A stretch of 40,358 nucleotides of DNA, from contig JADHOK010000002.1 in assembly GCA_016779015.1 (NCBI GenBank), forward strand, positions 1 to 40,358, given 5' to 3'. This document shows positions 22,405 through 31,332 of this stretch, in pieces. The DNA comes from PS1 clade bacterium (GTDB taxonomy: Bacteria > Pseudomonadota > Alphaproteobacteria > RS24). The notes under the pieces were generated by a model. That model was not told the DNA's origin. It was given only the letters and a program-made list of their open reading frames with translations, and made no database searches. Position 1 is the stretch's first letter, and every line of letters begins with the position of its first letter. A program made the translations under genes and the position numbers.

Positions 22405-23388
22405 ATGATTGAAGTCGAACATTTGGTCAAAAAGTTTGGGGATTTCACCGCCGTCGCCGACCTCTCCTTCACGGTGGAGCGCGGCCAAGTGATGGGTTTT
22501 TTGGGGCCCAATGGCGCCGGCAAATCGACCACTATGAAAATGATTACCGGCTTTTTGCGCCCGACATCGGGCACGGCGCGCATTATGGGCCTCGATATTT
22601 GTGACGATATGCTGGCCGCGCAGCGCCATTTCGGCTATCTGCCCGAAGGCGCACCGGCTTGGCCCGATATGACGCCGCGCGCTTTTTTGCAATTTATCAC
22701 CCGCATTCGCGGTCTCGACAAAGCCGCCGCGCGCGCTGCTGAAGGCCGCGCTATTGAGATGACCGAGCTGCACGGCGTGCTCGACCAGCCGATCGATACA
22801 TTGTCGAAAGGCTATCGCCGCCGCGTCGGGCTGGCGCAGGCGATTGTTCACGACCCCGATGTGCTGGTGATGGACGAGCCGACCGACGGCCTCGACCCGA
22901 ACCAGAAATTCCAAGTGCGCCGCGCCATTACCGATATGGCCGCCGACAAAGCCATCATCATCTCGACGCATATTCTAGAAGAAGTGGATGCGGTGTGCGC
23001 CGCGGCGATGATTATCGATCGCGGGCAAATTGTTGCCGAGGGTACGCCTAGCGAACTGGCGGCGCGCTCGCGCTATAGCGGCGCGGTAACGTTGACATTG
23101 GCGTCGGAAAAATTGCCCGCCGCCCGCGACATCTTAAAGGCTGTGCCGCATCGCGCGGCCGAGCTGGTGACACGCGGTGATGAAAGCACGCTGCATATTT
23201 TTGCGCCCGAGGGCGGCGAACCCGGCGCTCTGCTGGCCGATTTGCGCGCCCGTGTCGGCGAAGCCGGTTTGGCACCCCGCGCCTTGGCATTGGAGACCGG
23301 ACGCCTCGACGATGTGTTCGGCGCGCTGACCGGCAAAGCGCGTCCGGCGGCCGCAAGTTTCGATGCCGGTCAGGAGGGCAGCGCATGA
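22405..23388 (+). CDS. ABC transporter ATPase, GldA-like
   Basis: 327 aa. Walker A GPNGAGKST (34-42), signature LSKGYRRRVGLAQAI, Walker B VLVMDEPTDGLDP and the switch His in IISTHILEEV are intact. A C-terminal domain of about 100 residues follows the NBD, as in drug-type and GldA ATPases. It is the first of four coupled genes (ATPase, permease, GldG-like, DUF4340). In Bacteroidetes the GldA-GldFG complex is linked to gliding, but in proteobacteria the set is uncharacterised. Its stop overlaps the permease start by 4 bp. No strong ribosome site is visible before the ATG. Confidence 0.93.
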   Translation: MIEVEHLVKKFGDFTAVADLSFTVERGQVMGFLGPNGAGKSTTMKMITGFLRPTSGTARIMGLDICDDMLAAQRHFGYLPEGAPAWPDMTPRAFLQFITRIRGLDKAAARAAEGRAIEMTELHGVLDQPIDTLSKGYRRRVGLAQAIVHDPDVLVMDEPTDGLDPNQKFQVRRAITDMAADKAIIISTHILEEVDAVCAAAMIIDRGQIVAEGTPSELAARSRYSGAVTLTLASEKLPAARDILKAVPHRAAELVTRGDESTLHIFAPEGGEPGALLADLRARVGEAGLAPRALALETGRLDDVFGALTGKARPAAASFDAGQEGSA

Positions 23389-24128
23389 TGCGGTCTTTAA
23401 TGGCAATCACGGCGCGCGAATTTGGCGGTTATTTTGCCACGCCATTGGCTTTTGTTTTCATCATTGTGTTTTTGCTGGCCAATGGTCTGGCGACCTTTTA
23501 TCTGGGCGCTTATTTCGAAATGGGCCAAGCCGACCTGACCAGCTTTTTCATGTTCCACCCATGGCTGTATCTGTTTTTTCTGCCCGCCATTTCGATGCGG
23601 CTATGGGCCGAGGAGCGGCGCAATGGCTCGATCGAATTGCTGCTGACCCTGCCGGTGCCGCTCACCGCTGTGGTGATCGGTAAATACATCGCCGCTTTGG
23701 CGTTTTCGGCGCTGGCGCTGGCGCTCACTTTCCCGATTTGGGTGACGGTGAATTATCTCGGCCAGCCCGATAATGGCGTCATCTTTGCTTCTTATATCGG
23801 CTCGCTGATGCTGGCCGGCGGCTATCTGGCTATCGGCTCGTGCCTGTCGGCGCTGACCCGCAACCAGGTCATCGCTTTTGTTATTTCGGTGGTGGTGTGT
23901 TTTTTGTTCACCGTCTCGGGCGCGCCTTTGGTGCTGGAGATTTTTGACGGCTGGGCACCGCAAGCGCTCATCGAGACGTTGGCGAGCTTCTCTCTGCTGA
24001 CGCATTTTCGCGCCATTACCGGCGGCGTTATCGATATGCGCGATGTGATGTTCTTCGCCACGCTTATCGGCGTGTTTCTCACCGCGACAGTGATTGTCGT
24101 CGATATGAAAAAAGGTGAGGGGGCGTGA
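23385..24128 (+). CDS. ABC-2 type permease, GldF-like
   Basis: 247 aa with six hydrophobic helices. Between helices two and three lies SMRLWAEERRNGSIELLLTLPV, the amphipathic motif with EERRNGTIE-like sequence typical of the ABC-2/GldF permeases. The start ATGATG overlaps the ATPase stop, and the stop overlaps the next start. It is expected to form the membrane channel with the upstream ATPase; transported substrate unknown. The C-terminal helix ends DMKKGEGA. Confidence 0.92.
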   Translation: MMRSLMAITAREFGGYFATPLAFVFIIVFLLANGLATFYLGAYFEMGQADLTSFFMFHPWLYLFFLPAISMRLWAEERRNGSIELLLTLPVPLTAVVIGKYIAALAFSALALALTFPIWVTVNYLGQPDNGVIFASYIGSLMLAGGYLAIGSCLSALTRNQVIAFVISVVVCFLFTVSGAPLVLEIFDGWAPQALIETLASFSLLTHFRAITGGVIDMRDVMFFATLIGVFLTATVIVVDMKKGEGA

Positions 24129-26068
24129 TGCGCCGGGCTCTGACAGCGATATTTCTGGCGCGCCCGCATGCCCTGGCGCTGCTGCTGTTGGCAGTGGTGT
24201 TTTTGAGCCTCAATCTGTTTTCCAATCTGGCACTCAGAAATGCGCGGCTCGACCTGACACAGAACGGTCTGTTCACCTTGAGCCAAGGCACGCGCAATAT
24301 TGTCGCCGGATTGCAGGAACCGATAAGGCTGAAATTTTATTATTCGCAAGCAATAGCCGCCGAGCAGCCGGGCCTGCGCGTCGAGGCGCAGCGCGTGCGC
24401 GATATGTTGGAAGAAATTACCATGGCGGCGGACGGCATGGTTGAGCTTGATATTATCGACCCTGAGCCGTTTTCCGAGGCCGAAGATCAAGCGGTGGCGC
24501 AAGGTTTGGTGGCGCGCCCCGTGGCTGAGGGCGAGGTGGTGTATTTCGGTCTGGTCGGCACCAATTTGGTCGATAATGTCGAAATCATTCCCTATTTCGC
24601 CGCCGAGCGGCAGCAATATTTGGAATATGATTTGGCGCGCTTGCTGCACAATCTGGGACGCCCGCAAAAGCCGGTGCTTGGCATTATTTCCAATCTACCG
24701 CTCGACACCGGGGCCGGTGGCATTATGGCGGCGATGCGCGGCCAGTCGCAGCCTTTCCTCATCTATGCCGAGCTGGCCGACCGTTTCGACGTCGCGTTTA
24801 TCCCGCCGCAAGAGGTGAAAATCCCCAACCGCGTCGATGTGCTGCTCTTGGCTCATCCGCGCCCGCTCTCCGATGTGCAGGCTTATGCGGTCGACCAATT
24901 TGTGATGCGCGGCGGACGCGTCATCGCTTTCATCGACCCGCAATCCGAGGTCAGTCTGACGGCCGGGCCGAATGGCGAACCATTGAAAGGCTATACCGAG
25001 CAATCGGATATGCCGCGCTTGATGCGCCAATGGGGGGTCGCCATGGCGGGCGATCTTATTGTTGCCGATAGAAAACGCGCGCAACGTGTGGCGGCCGGGC
25101 GCGATGCGCGCCGCGCCCTCACGGATTATATTTTATGGATGGGGCTTGGCCCAAGCGAGATGAACGCGGACGACCCGATTACCGGCAATATTGACCGGTT
25201 GAATATCGGCACGGTCGGTGCGCTGATGCCGAGCGAGGGGGCGCGCACGCAATTCACCGCGCTGGTGACCTCATCCGATGAGGCGGGATTGATGACCCGC
25301 GATTATGTCTTGTCCGCGCCGACGCCCGATGCGCTGCAACGCCGTTTCGCGGTCGGCGAAGCGCCTTATGTTATCGCCGCGCGTCTGTCGGGCCGCGTCG
25401 CCAGCGCCTTTGCCGATGGCCCGCCCGAAGCGACCAATGATAAAGGCGACCGCGCGCGCGCCGAAAATCATATCGCCGCCACCGAGACGGCCAATATTGT
25501 GGTGTTCGCTGACAGCGATTTCTTCGATGATCGTTTTTGGGTGTCGGAGCAGAATTATCTCGGCCAGCGCTTTGGCGTGCCGATTGCCGATAATGGCAAG
25601 TTTCTTTTAAACGCGGTTGAGAACCTGATGGGGTCGAACTATCTTATCTCTCTGCGCGGGCGTGAAAAAGCAGCCCGTCCTTTCACCCGTATCGAAGCGC
25701 TGCGCCGCGCCGCCGAAGCCGAATATTTGGCCGAACAGCAAAACCTCATCGCCCGTATCGAAGCCGCGCAAGGCGAGCTTGACCGCTTGGAGCAAAGCGG
25801 CGCGCAACTGGCCGAGGCCGATGAAGCGGCCGTCGCCTATCGCGCTGAATTGGTAGCAGCGCGCAAAGCGTTGCGTCGTGTGCAGGGCAATCTGCGGCGC
25901 GATATTGAGGCGCTGCAAAGCCGCCTCACCTGGGCCAATATTGCGGTCATGCCGGTGCTGATTTCGGGCGTCGCGCTGCTCTTGGCGTGGCGACAAAGAC
26001 GCCAAAGACTGGCGACGCAAAAAGCCGGCGGGTTGATTGTCGAAGCGTCAAAGGAGGCAACGGGCTGA
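24128..26068 (+). CDS. GldG-like ABC auxiliary membrane protein
   Basis: 646 aa. An N-terminal helix (about 14-33, ALALLLLAVVFLSLNLFSNL) is followed by a large periplasmic alpha/beta region starting LTQNGLFTLSQGTRNIVAGL, the conserved opening of the GldG/ABC_transp_aux family. Residues 525-602 are predicted coiled coil (alternating Glu/Arg/Leu/Gln heptads), then one transmembrane helix (603-622) and a short basic tail. Both ends are thus in the cytoplasm. TGATG overlaps on both sides couple it to the permease and DUF4340 genes. Probably binds extracytoplasmic substrate or cell-envelope polymer for the transporter. Confidence 0.88.
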   Translation: MRRALTAIFLARPHALALLLLAVVFLSLNLFSNLALRNARLDLTQNGLFTLSQGTRNIVAGLQEPIRLKFYYSQAIAAEQPGLRVEAQRVRDMLEEITMAADGMVELDIIDPEPFSEAEDQAVAQGLVARPVAEGEVVYFGLVGTNLVDNVEIIPYFAAERQQYLEYDLARLLHNLGRPQKPVLGIISNLPLDTGAGGIMAAMRGQSQPFLIYAELADRFDVAFIPPQEVKIPNRVDVLLLAHPRPLSDVQAYAVDQFVMRGGRVIAFIDPQSEVSLTAGPNGEPLKGYTEQSDMPRLMRQWGVAMAGDLIVADRKRAQRVAAGRDARRALTDYILWMGLGPSEMNADDPITGNIDRLNIGTVGALMPSEGARTQFTALVTSSDEAGLMTRDYVLSAPTPDALQRRFAVGEAPYVIAARLSGRVASAFADGPPEATNDKGDRARAENHIAATETANIVVFADSDFFDDRFWVSEQNYLGQRFGVPIADNGKFLLNAVENLMGSNYLISLRGREKAARPFTRIEALRRAAEAEYLAEQQNLIARIEAAQGELDRLEQSGAQLAEADEAAVAYRAELVAARKALRRVQGNLRRDIEALQSRLTWANIAVMPVLISGVALLLAWRQRRQRLATQKAGGLIVEASKEATG

Positions 26069-27081
26069 TGGATATTCAGCGTCTCCTACGTCCCTTGGGA
26101 TTGGTCACCGGTGCCAGTCTGGTGCTGGCTTTTATCGGGTTGATGGGCGACCGGCCGGTCAATGCGGTGCCGCCGCCGCAAGTGCTGCTTGCCGATTATG
26201 CTGCGCATTTTCGTGACGCGCAAAAGCTGGAAGTGACGCATGGGCTGGGGCTGTCGGGCGTGCGCGGTTTGTATATGAGCCGCGGCGCGCAAGGCTGGAC
26301 GCTCGACCAGCGTTGGGGTTATCCGGCCAATGACGAGCTGGTCAATGAGACGCTGCTGGCGCTGGCCGATTTGAAAGCCGTCGAGGCGCGCACCGCGCAG
26401 CCCGACTGGCACCGCGCGCTGGGCCTCGTGGTGCCCGAAGAATTGGGCGCGGCGGTGCGCTTTCGCGTTACTGACAGCGGCGGCGAAGAACTGGCTTCCC
26501 TGCTGCTCGGCAAGGAGCAGCAAAGCGAGGCCGAGGCCAAGCAGCAGGTTGAGAATTACGGCCCCGAATTGCGTCAGTTTTATGTGCGGCGCGAGGACAG
26601 CAATCAGAGCTGGTTGGCGCGCGGACGCCTGCCGCGCAACCCCGAACCGGCGGCGTGGATAGACCCGCGCTTGCCGCGTCACGCGCCCGATAAATTGCGC
26701 CAAGTGCGGTTTGAAGGCGCGCCCGATGATTTCGCTTTTGTGCGTGTCGGTGAGGCGTGGTCAATGGCCGGCGCGGCGCGCTGGTTGCAGCGTCTGGACA
26801 CCTTGCGCCCCGATGATGTGGCGCGCGAAGATGCGATTAATTTTGAAAAGGCGCGCCGCTTTACCCTTATCTATGCCGACGGCGTGTCGATAAGATTTGA
26901 AAATATCGGCGCGGCGACAGTGATTTGGAGCCGCATGCGCATCACCGCCAAGCCAACGGCGAGCGCCGAAACCAAAGCGCTGGCCGACCGATTGAATGCC
27001 CGTTATGAGGGTTGGGCATTGCGCTATGACGCCGCGCGGACGCCGGTTTTAATGCCCGCCAAGCGCGACCTCGAAAGTTAG
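26068..27081 (+). CDS. DUF4340 domain protein, partner of the Gld-like transporter
   Basis: 337 aa from the ATG at 26068, with AAGGAGG 10-16 nt upstream and a 1-nt overlap with the previous stop. One N-terminal hydrophobic segment (about 8-26) anchors or exports it. Repeated beta-rich modules such as RGAQGWTLDQRWGYPANDELV and APDDFAFVRVGEAWSMA match DUF4340, a family almost always encoded beside GldG-like proteins. No catalytic motif is seen. It is the last gene of the operon; a 92-bp gap separates it from acnB. Confidence 0.85.
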   Translation: MDIQRLLRPLGLVTGASLVLAFIGLMGDRPVNAVPPPQVLLADYAAHFRDAQKLEVTHGLGLSGVRGLYMSRGAQGWTLDQRWGYPANDELVNETLLALADLKAVEARTAQPDWHRALGLVVPEELGAAVRFRVTDSGGEELASLLLGKEQQSEAEAKQQVENYGPELRQFYVRREDSNQSWLARGRLPRNPEPAAWIDPRLPRHAPDKLRQVRFEGAPDDFAFVRVGEAWSMAGAARWLQRLDTLRPDDVAREDAINFEKARRFTLIYADGVSIRFENIGAATVIWSRMRITAKPTASAETKALADRLNARYEGWALRYDAARTPVLMPAKRDLES

Positions 27082-27173
27082 TCAACCGCCCCCTTTTCGG
27101 GTCATTTGACTTTGCTAAATCGACGCAGTAAGTCAGTGCTAGCACCATTTTAATAGCTGAAAGCGAGTGAGCC
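27082..27173 (+). promoter_or_regulatory. acnB upstream region with a 10-bp palindrome
   Basis: TTGACT (27106-27111) is a good -35 box; the sequence 17 bp further on (TAAGTC) is a weak -10. GTGCTAGCAC (27136-27145) is a perfect palindrome about 30 bp before the ATG and could be an operator. Both assignments are visual. Confidence 0.3.
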
Positions 27174-29954
27174 ATGAGCCTTTATGACGCTTATCTTGAA
27201 GAGATTGAAACCCGCAAAAAACAGGGCCTGAGCGCCAAGCCGATCGACGATGCGGCGCTTCTGGCCGAGATCATCGCGCAGATTAAGGATGCGGGCCACG
27301 CGCACCGCGAAGCGTCGCTCAAGCATTTCATCTATAACACGCTGCCCGGCACCACCAGTGCGGCCGGTGAAAAAGCCAATTTTTTGAAAGAGATTATTCT
27401 CGGGCTGGCGGATGTGGCCGAAATCTCGACCGATTTCGCGTTTGAATTGCTGTCGCATATGAAAGGCGGCCCGTCAGTGGAAGTGCTGCTGGATTTGGCG
27501 CTGATGGATGGCGAGGGTGATGCCACTTCCCCTGCGACTGCCACGCAAGCCGCCGAGGTGTTGAAAACGCAAGTTTTTCTTTACGAGGCCGACACTGACC
27601 GCTTGAAACAGGCTTATGAGGCGGGCAATAGCATCGCCAAGGATATTCTGGAAAGCTATGCCAAAGCCGAGTTTTTCACCAAACTGCCGGATATTGAAGA
27701 CGAGTTGAAAGTCGTTACCTATATCGCCGCCGAGGGCGATATTTCGACCGACCTCTTATCGCCGGGCAATCAGGCGCATTCGCGCTCCGACCGCGAACTG
27801 CACGGCAAATGCATGATTTCAGAAGCGGCGCAAAAAGAAATCGAAGCGCTGAAATTGCAGCACCCCAATAAACGCGTCATGCTGATTGCCGAAAAAGGCA
27901 CTATGGGCGTCGGCTCGTCGCGCATGTCGGGGGTCAATAATGTGGCGCTTTGGACGGGCACGCAGGCCAGCCCTTATGTGCCTTTTGTCAATATCGCTCC
28001 GATTGTCGCCGGCACGAATGGCATTTCCCCGATTTTTCTGACCACGGTCGGGGTGACGGGCGGCATTGGCGTTGACCTTAAAAACTGGGTCAAGAAAATC
28101 GGCGACGATGGCAAGCCGCTTTTGAACAATGACGGCAATGCCGTGCTGGAGCAGAAATATTCGGTCGAGACCGGCACTGTTCTGACCATTAATACGAAAA
28201 CCAAAAAACTTTATAATGAGGGCGGCGATGAGGAGCTGGTCGATATTGCCGACAGCTTTACGCCGCAAAAAATTGAATTCATGAAAGCCGGCGGCTCTTA
28301 CGCCATTGTGTTCGGCAAAAAACTGCAAACCATGGCGTGCGAGACGTTGGGTGTGCCGTTGCAATCGGTGTTTGCGTCGTCGAAAGAGATTACCAATGAC
28401 GGCGTCGGCCTGACCGCGGTTGAAAAAATCTTCAACGCCAATGCGCTGGGCGTCGCCACTGACAAACCGCTGCACGCGGGCTCGGATGTGCGCGTCAAAG
28501 TCAATATTGTGGGCTCGCAAGACACAACCGGTCTCATGACCTCGCAGGAATTGGAAGCCATGGCGGCGACCGTATTGTCGCCCAGCGTCGATGGCGCGTA
28601 TCAGTCGGGCTGCCACACCGCCTCGGTATGGGACGCCAAAGCGCAAGCCAATACGCCGCGCCTGATGGCGTTTATGAACAAGTTCGGCCTCATCACGGCG
28701 CGCGACCCGAAAGGTCAATACCACGCCATGACGGATGTCATTCACAAAGTATTGAACGATATTACCGTCGACGACCGGGCCATCATCATTGGCGGTGACA
28801 GCCATACCCGTATGTCGAAAGGCGTCGCTTTTGGCGCTGATAGCGGCACGGTGGCGCTGGCGCTGGCGACCGGCGAGGCGACCATGCCGATACCGGAATC
28901 GGTGAAAGTTAGTTTCAAAGGCAAGATGGCCGAATATATGGATTTCCGCGATGTGGTGCACGCCACACAAGCGCAAATGCTCGACCAATGCGGCGGTGAT
29001 AATGTCTTTCAAGGCCGCGTCATCGAAGTGCATATCGGCACGCTATTGGCCGACCAAGCTTTCACCTTCACCGATTGGACGGCGGAGATGAAAGCCAAAG
29101 CGTCGATTTGTATTTCCGACGATGCGACGCTTATCGGCTCGTTGGAAATTGCCAAAGCGCGTATTCAGGTGATGATCGATAAGGGCATGGATAACGCGCA
29201 AGGTATGTTGCAAGGGCTTATCGATATTGCCGATAAGCGCATTGGTGAGATTAATTCGGGCGAAAAACCGGCGCTTAAGCCCGATGATAATGCCGAATAT
29301 TTCGCCGAAGTGGTGGTCGATCTGGACGTCATTAACGAGCCGATGATAGCCGACCCGGACGTCGAAAACGCCGATATTTCGAAACGCTATACGCATGATA
29401 CCATTCGCCCGATTTCCTATTATCGCGCCGAGAAGAAGGTCGATTTGGGTTTTGTCGGCTCGTGCATGGTGCATAAGGGCGATATGAAAATTGTCGCGCA
29501 AATGTTCCGCAATTTGGAAAAAGAAAATGGCGGCGTCACTTTCCAAGCGCCGCTGGTCATCGCGCCGCCGACTTACAATATTGTCGACGAGCTGAAAGAA
29601 GAGGGCGATTGGGATATTTTGCAGAAATATTCGGGCTTTGAGTTTGACGATAATGCGCCCAAGCAAGAAGCGCGCACGGCTTATGAGAACACGCTTTATC
29701 TGGAGCGCCCGGGTTGCAATCTGTGCATGGGCAATCAGGAAAAAGCCGCTAAAGGCGACACCGTGATGGCCACCTCGACGCGCTTGTTCAAAGGCCGCGT
29801 GGTGGAAGACAGCGATGAAAAAGCCGGCGAGTCGCTTTTGGCGTCAACGCCGGTCGTGGTGTTGTCCTCCATATTGGGCCGCACGCCGTCGCTGGACGAA
29901 TATCAAACCGCCGTGCAAGGCATTGATTTGACCAAATTCGCACCGCCAGCCTAA
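27174..29954 (+). CDS. acnB: Aconitate hydratase B-type (bifunctional aconitase/2-methylisocitrate dehydratase)
   Basis: 926 aa cytosolic iron-sulphur enzyme of the TCA cycle, converting citrate to isocitrate. The domain order is that of AcnB: N-terminal HEAT-like domain, swivel domain, then catalytic domains. Cluster ligands are Cys764 (VGSCMVHKGD) and Cys848/Cys851 (PGCNLCMGNQ). GSQDTTGLMT, GGDSHTRMSKG and QSGCHTASVWD are further AcnB signatures. It is about 60 residues longer than E. coli AcnB (865), mostly in the swivel/N-terminal half (KIGDDGKPLLNNDGNAVLEQ region). Nine bp separate it from ccmA, where rhizobia and relatives typically carry acnA. Confidence 0.96.
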   Translation: MSLYDAYLEEIETRKKQGLSAKPIDDAALLAEIIAQIKDAGHAHREASLKHFIYNTLPGTTSAAGEKANFLKEIILGLADVAEISTDFAFELLSHMKGGPSVEVLLDLALMDGEGDATSPATATQAAEVLKTQVFLYEADTDRLKQAYEAGNSIAKDILESYAKAEFFTKLPDIEDELKVVTYIAAEGDISTDLLSPGNQAHSRSDRELHGKCMISEAAQKEIEALKLQHPNKRVMLIAEKGTMGVGSSRMSGVNNVALWTGTQASPYVPFVNIAPIVAGTNGISPIFLTTVGVTGGIGVDLKNWVKKIGDDGKPLLNNDGNAVLEQKYSVETGTVLTINTKTKKLYNEGGDEELVDIADSFTPQKIEFMKAGGSYAIVFGKKLQTMACETLGVPLQSVFASSKEITNDGVGLTAVEKIFNANALGVATDKPLHAGSDVRVKVNIVGSQDTTGLMTSQELEAMAATVLSPSVDGAYQSGCHTASVWDAKAQANTPRLMAFMNKFGLITARDPKGQYHAMTDVIHKVLNDITVDDRAIIIGGDSHTRMSKGVAFGADSGTVALALATGEATMPIPESVKVSFKGKMAEYMDFRDVVHATQAQMLDQCGGDNVFQGRVIEVHIGTLLADQAFTFTDWTAEMKAKASICISDDATLIGSLEIAKARIQVMIDKGMDNAQGMLQGLIDIADKRIGEINSGEKPALKPDDNAEYFAEVVVDLDVINEPMIADPDVENADISKRYTHDTIRPISYYRAEKKVDLGFVGSCMVHKGDMKIVAQMFRNLEKENGGVTFQAPLVIAPPTYNIVDELKEEGDWDILQKYSGFEFDDNAPKQEARTAYENTLYLERPGCNLCMGNQEKAAKGDTVMATSTRLFKGRVVEDSDEKAGESLLASTPVVVLSSILGRTPSLDEYQTAVQGIDLTKFAPPA

Positions 29955-29963
29955 AACAATGGC

Positions 29964-30632
29964 ATGAGTGATGTTCTATCTGATGCCGAGATAGGCGCGC
30001 GCCACGGCTTGAGCGCGGCGGCGTATGACGGCGCGCGCGAGCTGCGCGTTGAAGAGCTGGCCTGTACGCGCGGCGCGGCGCTGATTTTTGACAATTTATC
30101 TTTCACCGTGAAAGCCGGGGAGGCGCTGCTGGTCGGCGGTGCCAATGGCAGCGGTAAATCATCGCTGCTGCGCCAATTGGCCGGCCTGCTGCCGGTAGCG
30201 GCGGGGCGCATTGAGATGGCATTCGGCGCGCCCGACCAAACGGTGCATTATTTGGGCCATGCTGACGGTCTCAAAAATGCCCTGACGGTCGGCGAAACGC
30301 TGGCTTTCGAAGCGGCGCTGGTGGGTTGTGCTTTGCCCGCTCAAATCAGTGCAACCTTGGGGCTTGGTGCGCGCGATTGGCAATTTGTCGGCGATCTGTC
30401 GGCCGGCCAAAGACGCCGTCTGACATTGGCGCGTCTCATTATCGACCCGCGCCCGCTATGGTTGCTTGACGAGCCGATGACGGCGCTCGACACGCAAGCT
30501 CGCGCCCTTGTCGATGCTTTGGCGCAAGCGCATTTGGCACAAGGCGGCATGATTGTCGCCGCCAGCCATGAGGGTCTGGCGTTTGCCCAGAGCGAGATAA
30601 GATTGGGCCAAGCGATGGAAGCCGGGGCATGA
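29964..30632 (+). CDS. ccmA: Cytochrome c maturation ATPase CcmA
   Basis: 222 aa ABC ATPase of the CcmABCD complex that releases holo-CcmE during haem delivery to c-type cytochromes. Walker A GGANGSGKSS (58-67), signature LSAGQRRRLTLARL, Walker B LWLLDEPMTALD and HYLGHADGLKNALTV, which is specific for CcmA. A 25-residue N-terminal extension precedes the NBD; a later start is possible but the ATG at 29964 leaves normal spacing after acnB. Overlaps ccmB by 4 bp. Confidence 0.95.
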   Translation: MSDVLSDAEIGARHGLSAAAYDGARELRVEELACTRGAALIFDNLSFTVKAGEALLVGGANGSGKSSLLRQLAGLLPVAAGRIEMAFGAPDQTVHYLGHADGLKNALTVGETLAFEAALVGCALPAQISATLGLGARDWQFVGDLSAGQRRRLTLARLIIDPRPLWLLDEPMTALDTQARALVDALAQAHLAQGGMIVAASHEGLAFAQSEIRLGQAMEAGA

Positions 30633-31306
30633 GTATGAAAATGAGCTTGTTCGCCGCCATTTGCCGACAGCATATGCAGCTCGCTTGGCGCGGCGGCCAG
30701 ACCGTGCTTGCGGTCAGCTTTTTGTTCATCGCCGTCACCCTGCTGCCATTCGGGCTGGGGCCGGAATTGAAATTATTGCGCGCGCTGGCCCCCGGCCTGC
30801 TCTGGGTGGTGCTGGCCATTGCGCTTTTGGCGACACTCGACCGGCTGTTTCAAGCTGATTTCGAAGACGGCGCGCTGGACCGTCTGATGCTGCTGCCGCT
30901 GCCTTTCGAGGCTGCGGTGTTGGCCAAACTGCTCGGCCATTTTCTGGCTTTGGTGGTACCGCTGTTGGTCAGTGTGCCGCTGGCCGGTCTTTTGTTGAAT
31001 ATTGAAGGCGCAAGGGTGCCCTTGGTCTTGGCCGCCATGGCGTGCGGCGCACCGGCACTGGTATTGTCGGGCGGCATTGGCGCTGCGCTGGCCGTCAGCG
31101 TGCGACGCGGTGGTCTGTTGACGGTGCTTATCGCCATGCCGTTTTATGTGCCGGTGTTAATTTTCGGCGCGGCCACGGCGCGTGTGGCGCTGGAAGGCGG
31201 TGTCGGCATTTGGCCTTATTTGGGGGTGCTGGCGGCGTTGAGCGGTGCGGCCTTATTATTGGCGCCATGGGCCATTGCCGCCGCCCTGCGCTCAGCGTTA
31301 CGCTAG
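30629..31306 (+). CDS. ccmB: Haem exporter permease CcmB
   Basis: 225 aa inner-membrane protein with six hydrophobic segments. LFQADFEDGALDRLMLLPLPFEA is the conserved cytoplasmic loop of CcmB, which contacts CcmA. Length matches the family (about 220). Three in-frame ATGs lie at 30629, 30635 and 30641; the first gives the ATGA overlap with ccmA. Works with CcmA, CcmC and CcmD in the haem handling system. Confidence 0.95.
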   Translation: MSMKMSLFAAICRQHMQLAWRGGQTVLAVSFLFIAVTLLPFGLGPELKLLRALAPGLLWVVLAIALLATLDRLFQADFEDGALDRLMLLPLPFEAAVLAKLLGHFLALVVPLLVSVPLAGLLLNIEGARVPLVLAAMACGAPALVLSGGIGAALAVSVRRGGLLTVLIAMPFYVPVLIFGAATARVALEGGVGIWPYLGVLAALSGAALLLAPWAIAAALRSALR

Positions 31307-31332
31307 AGGAATTATGGTGAAAGAGATTTTAA

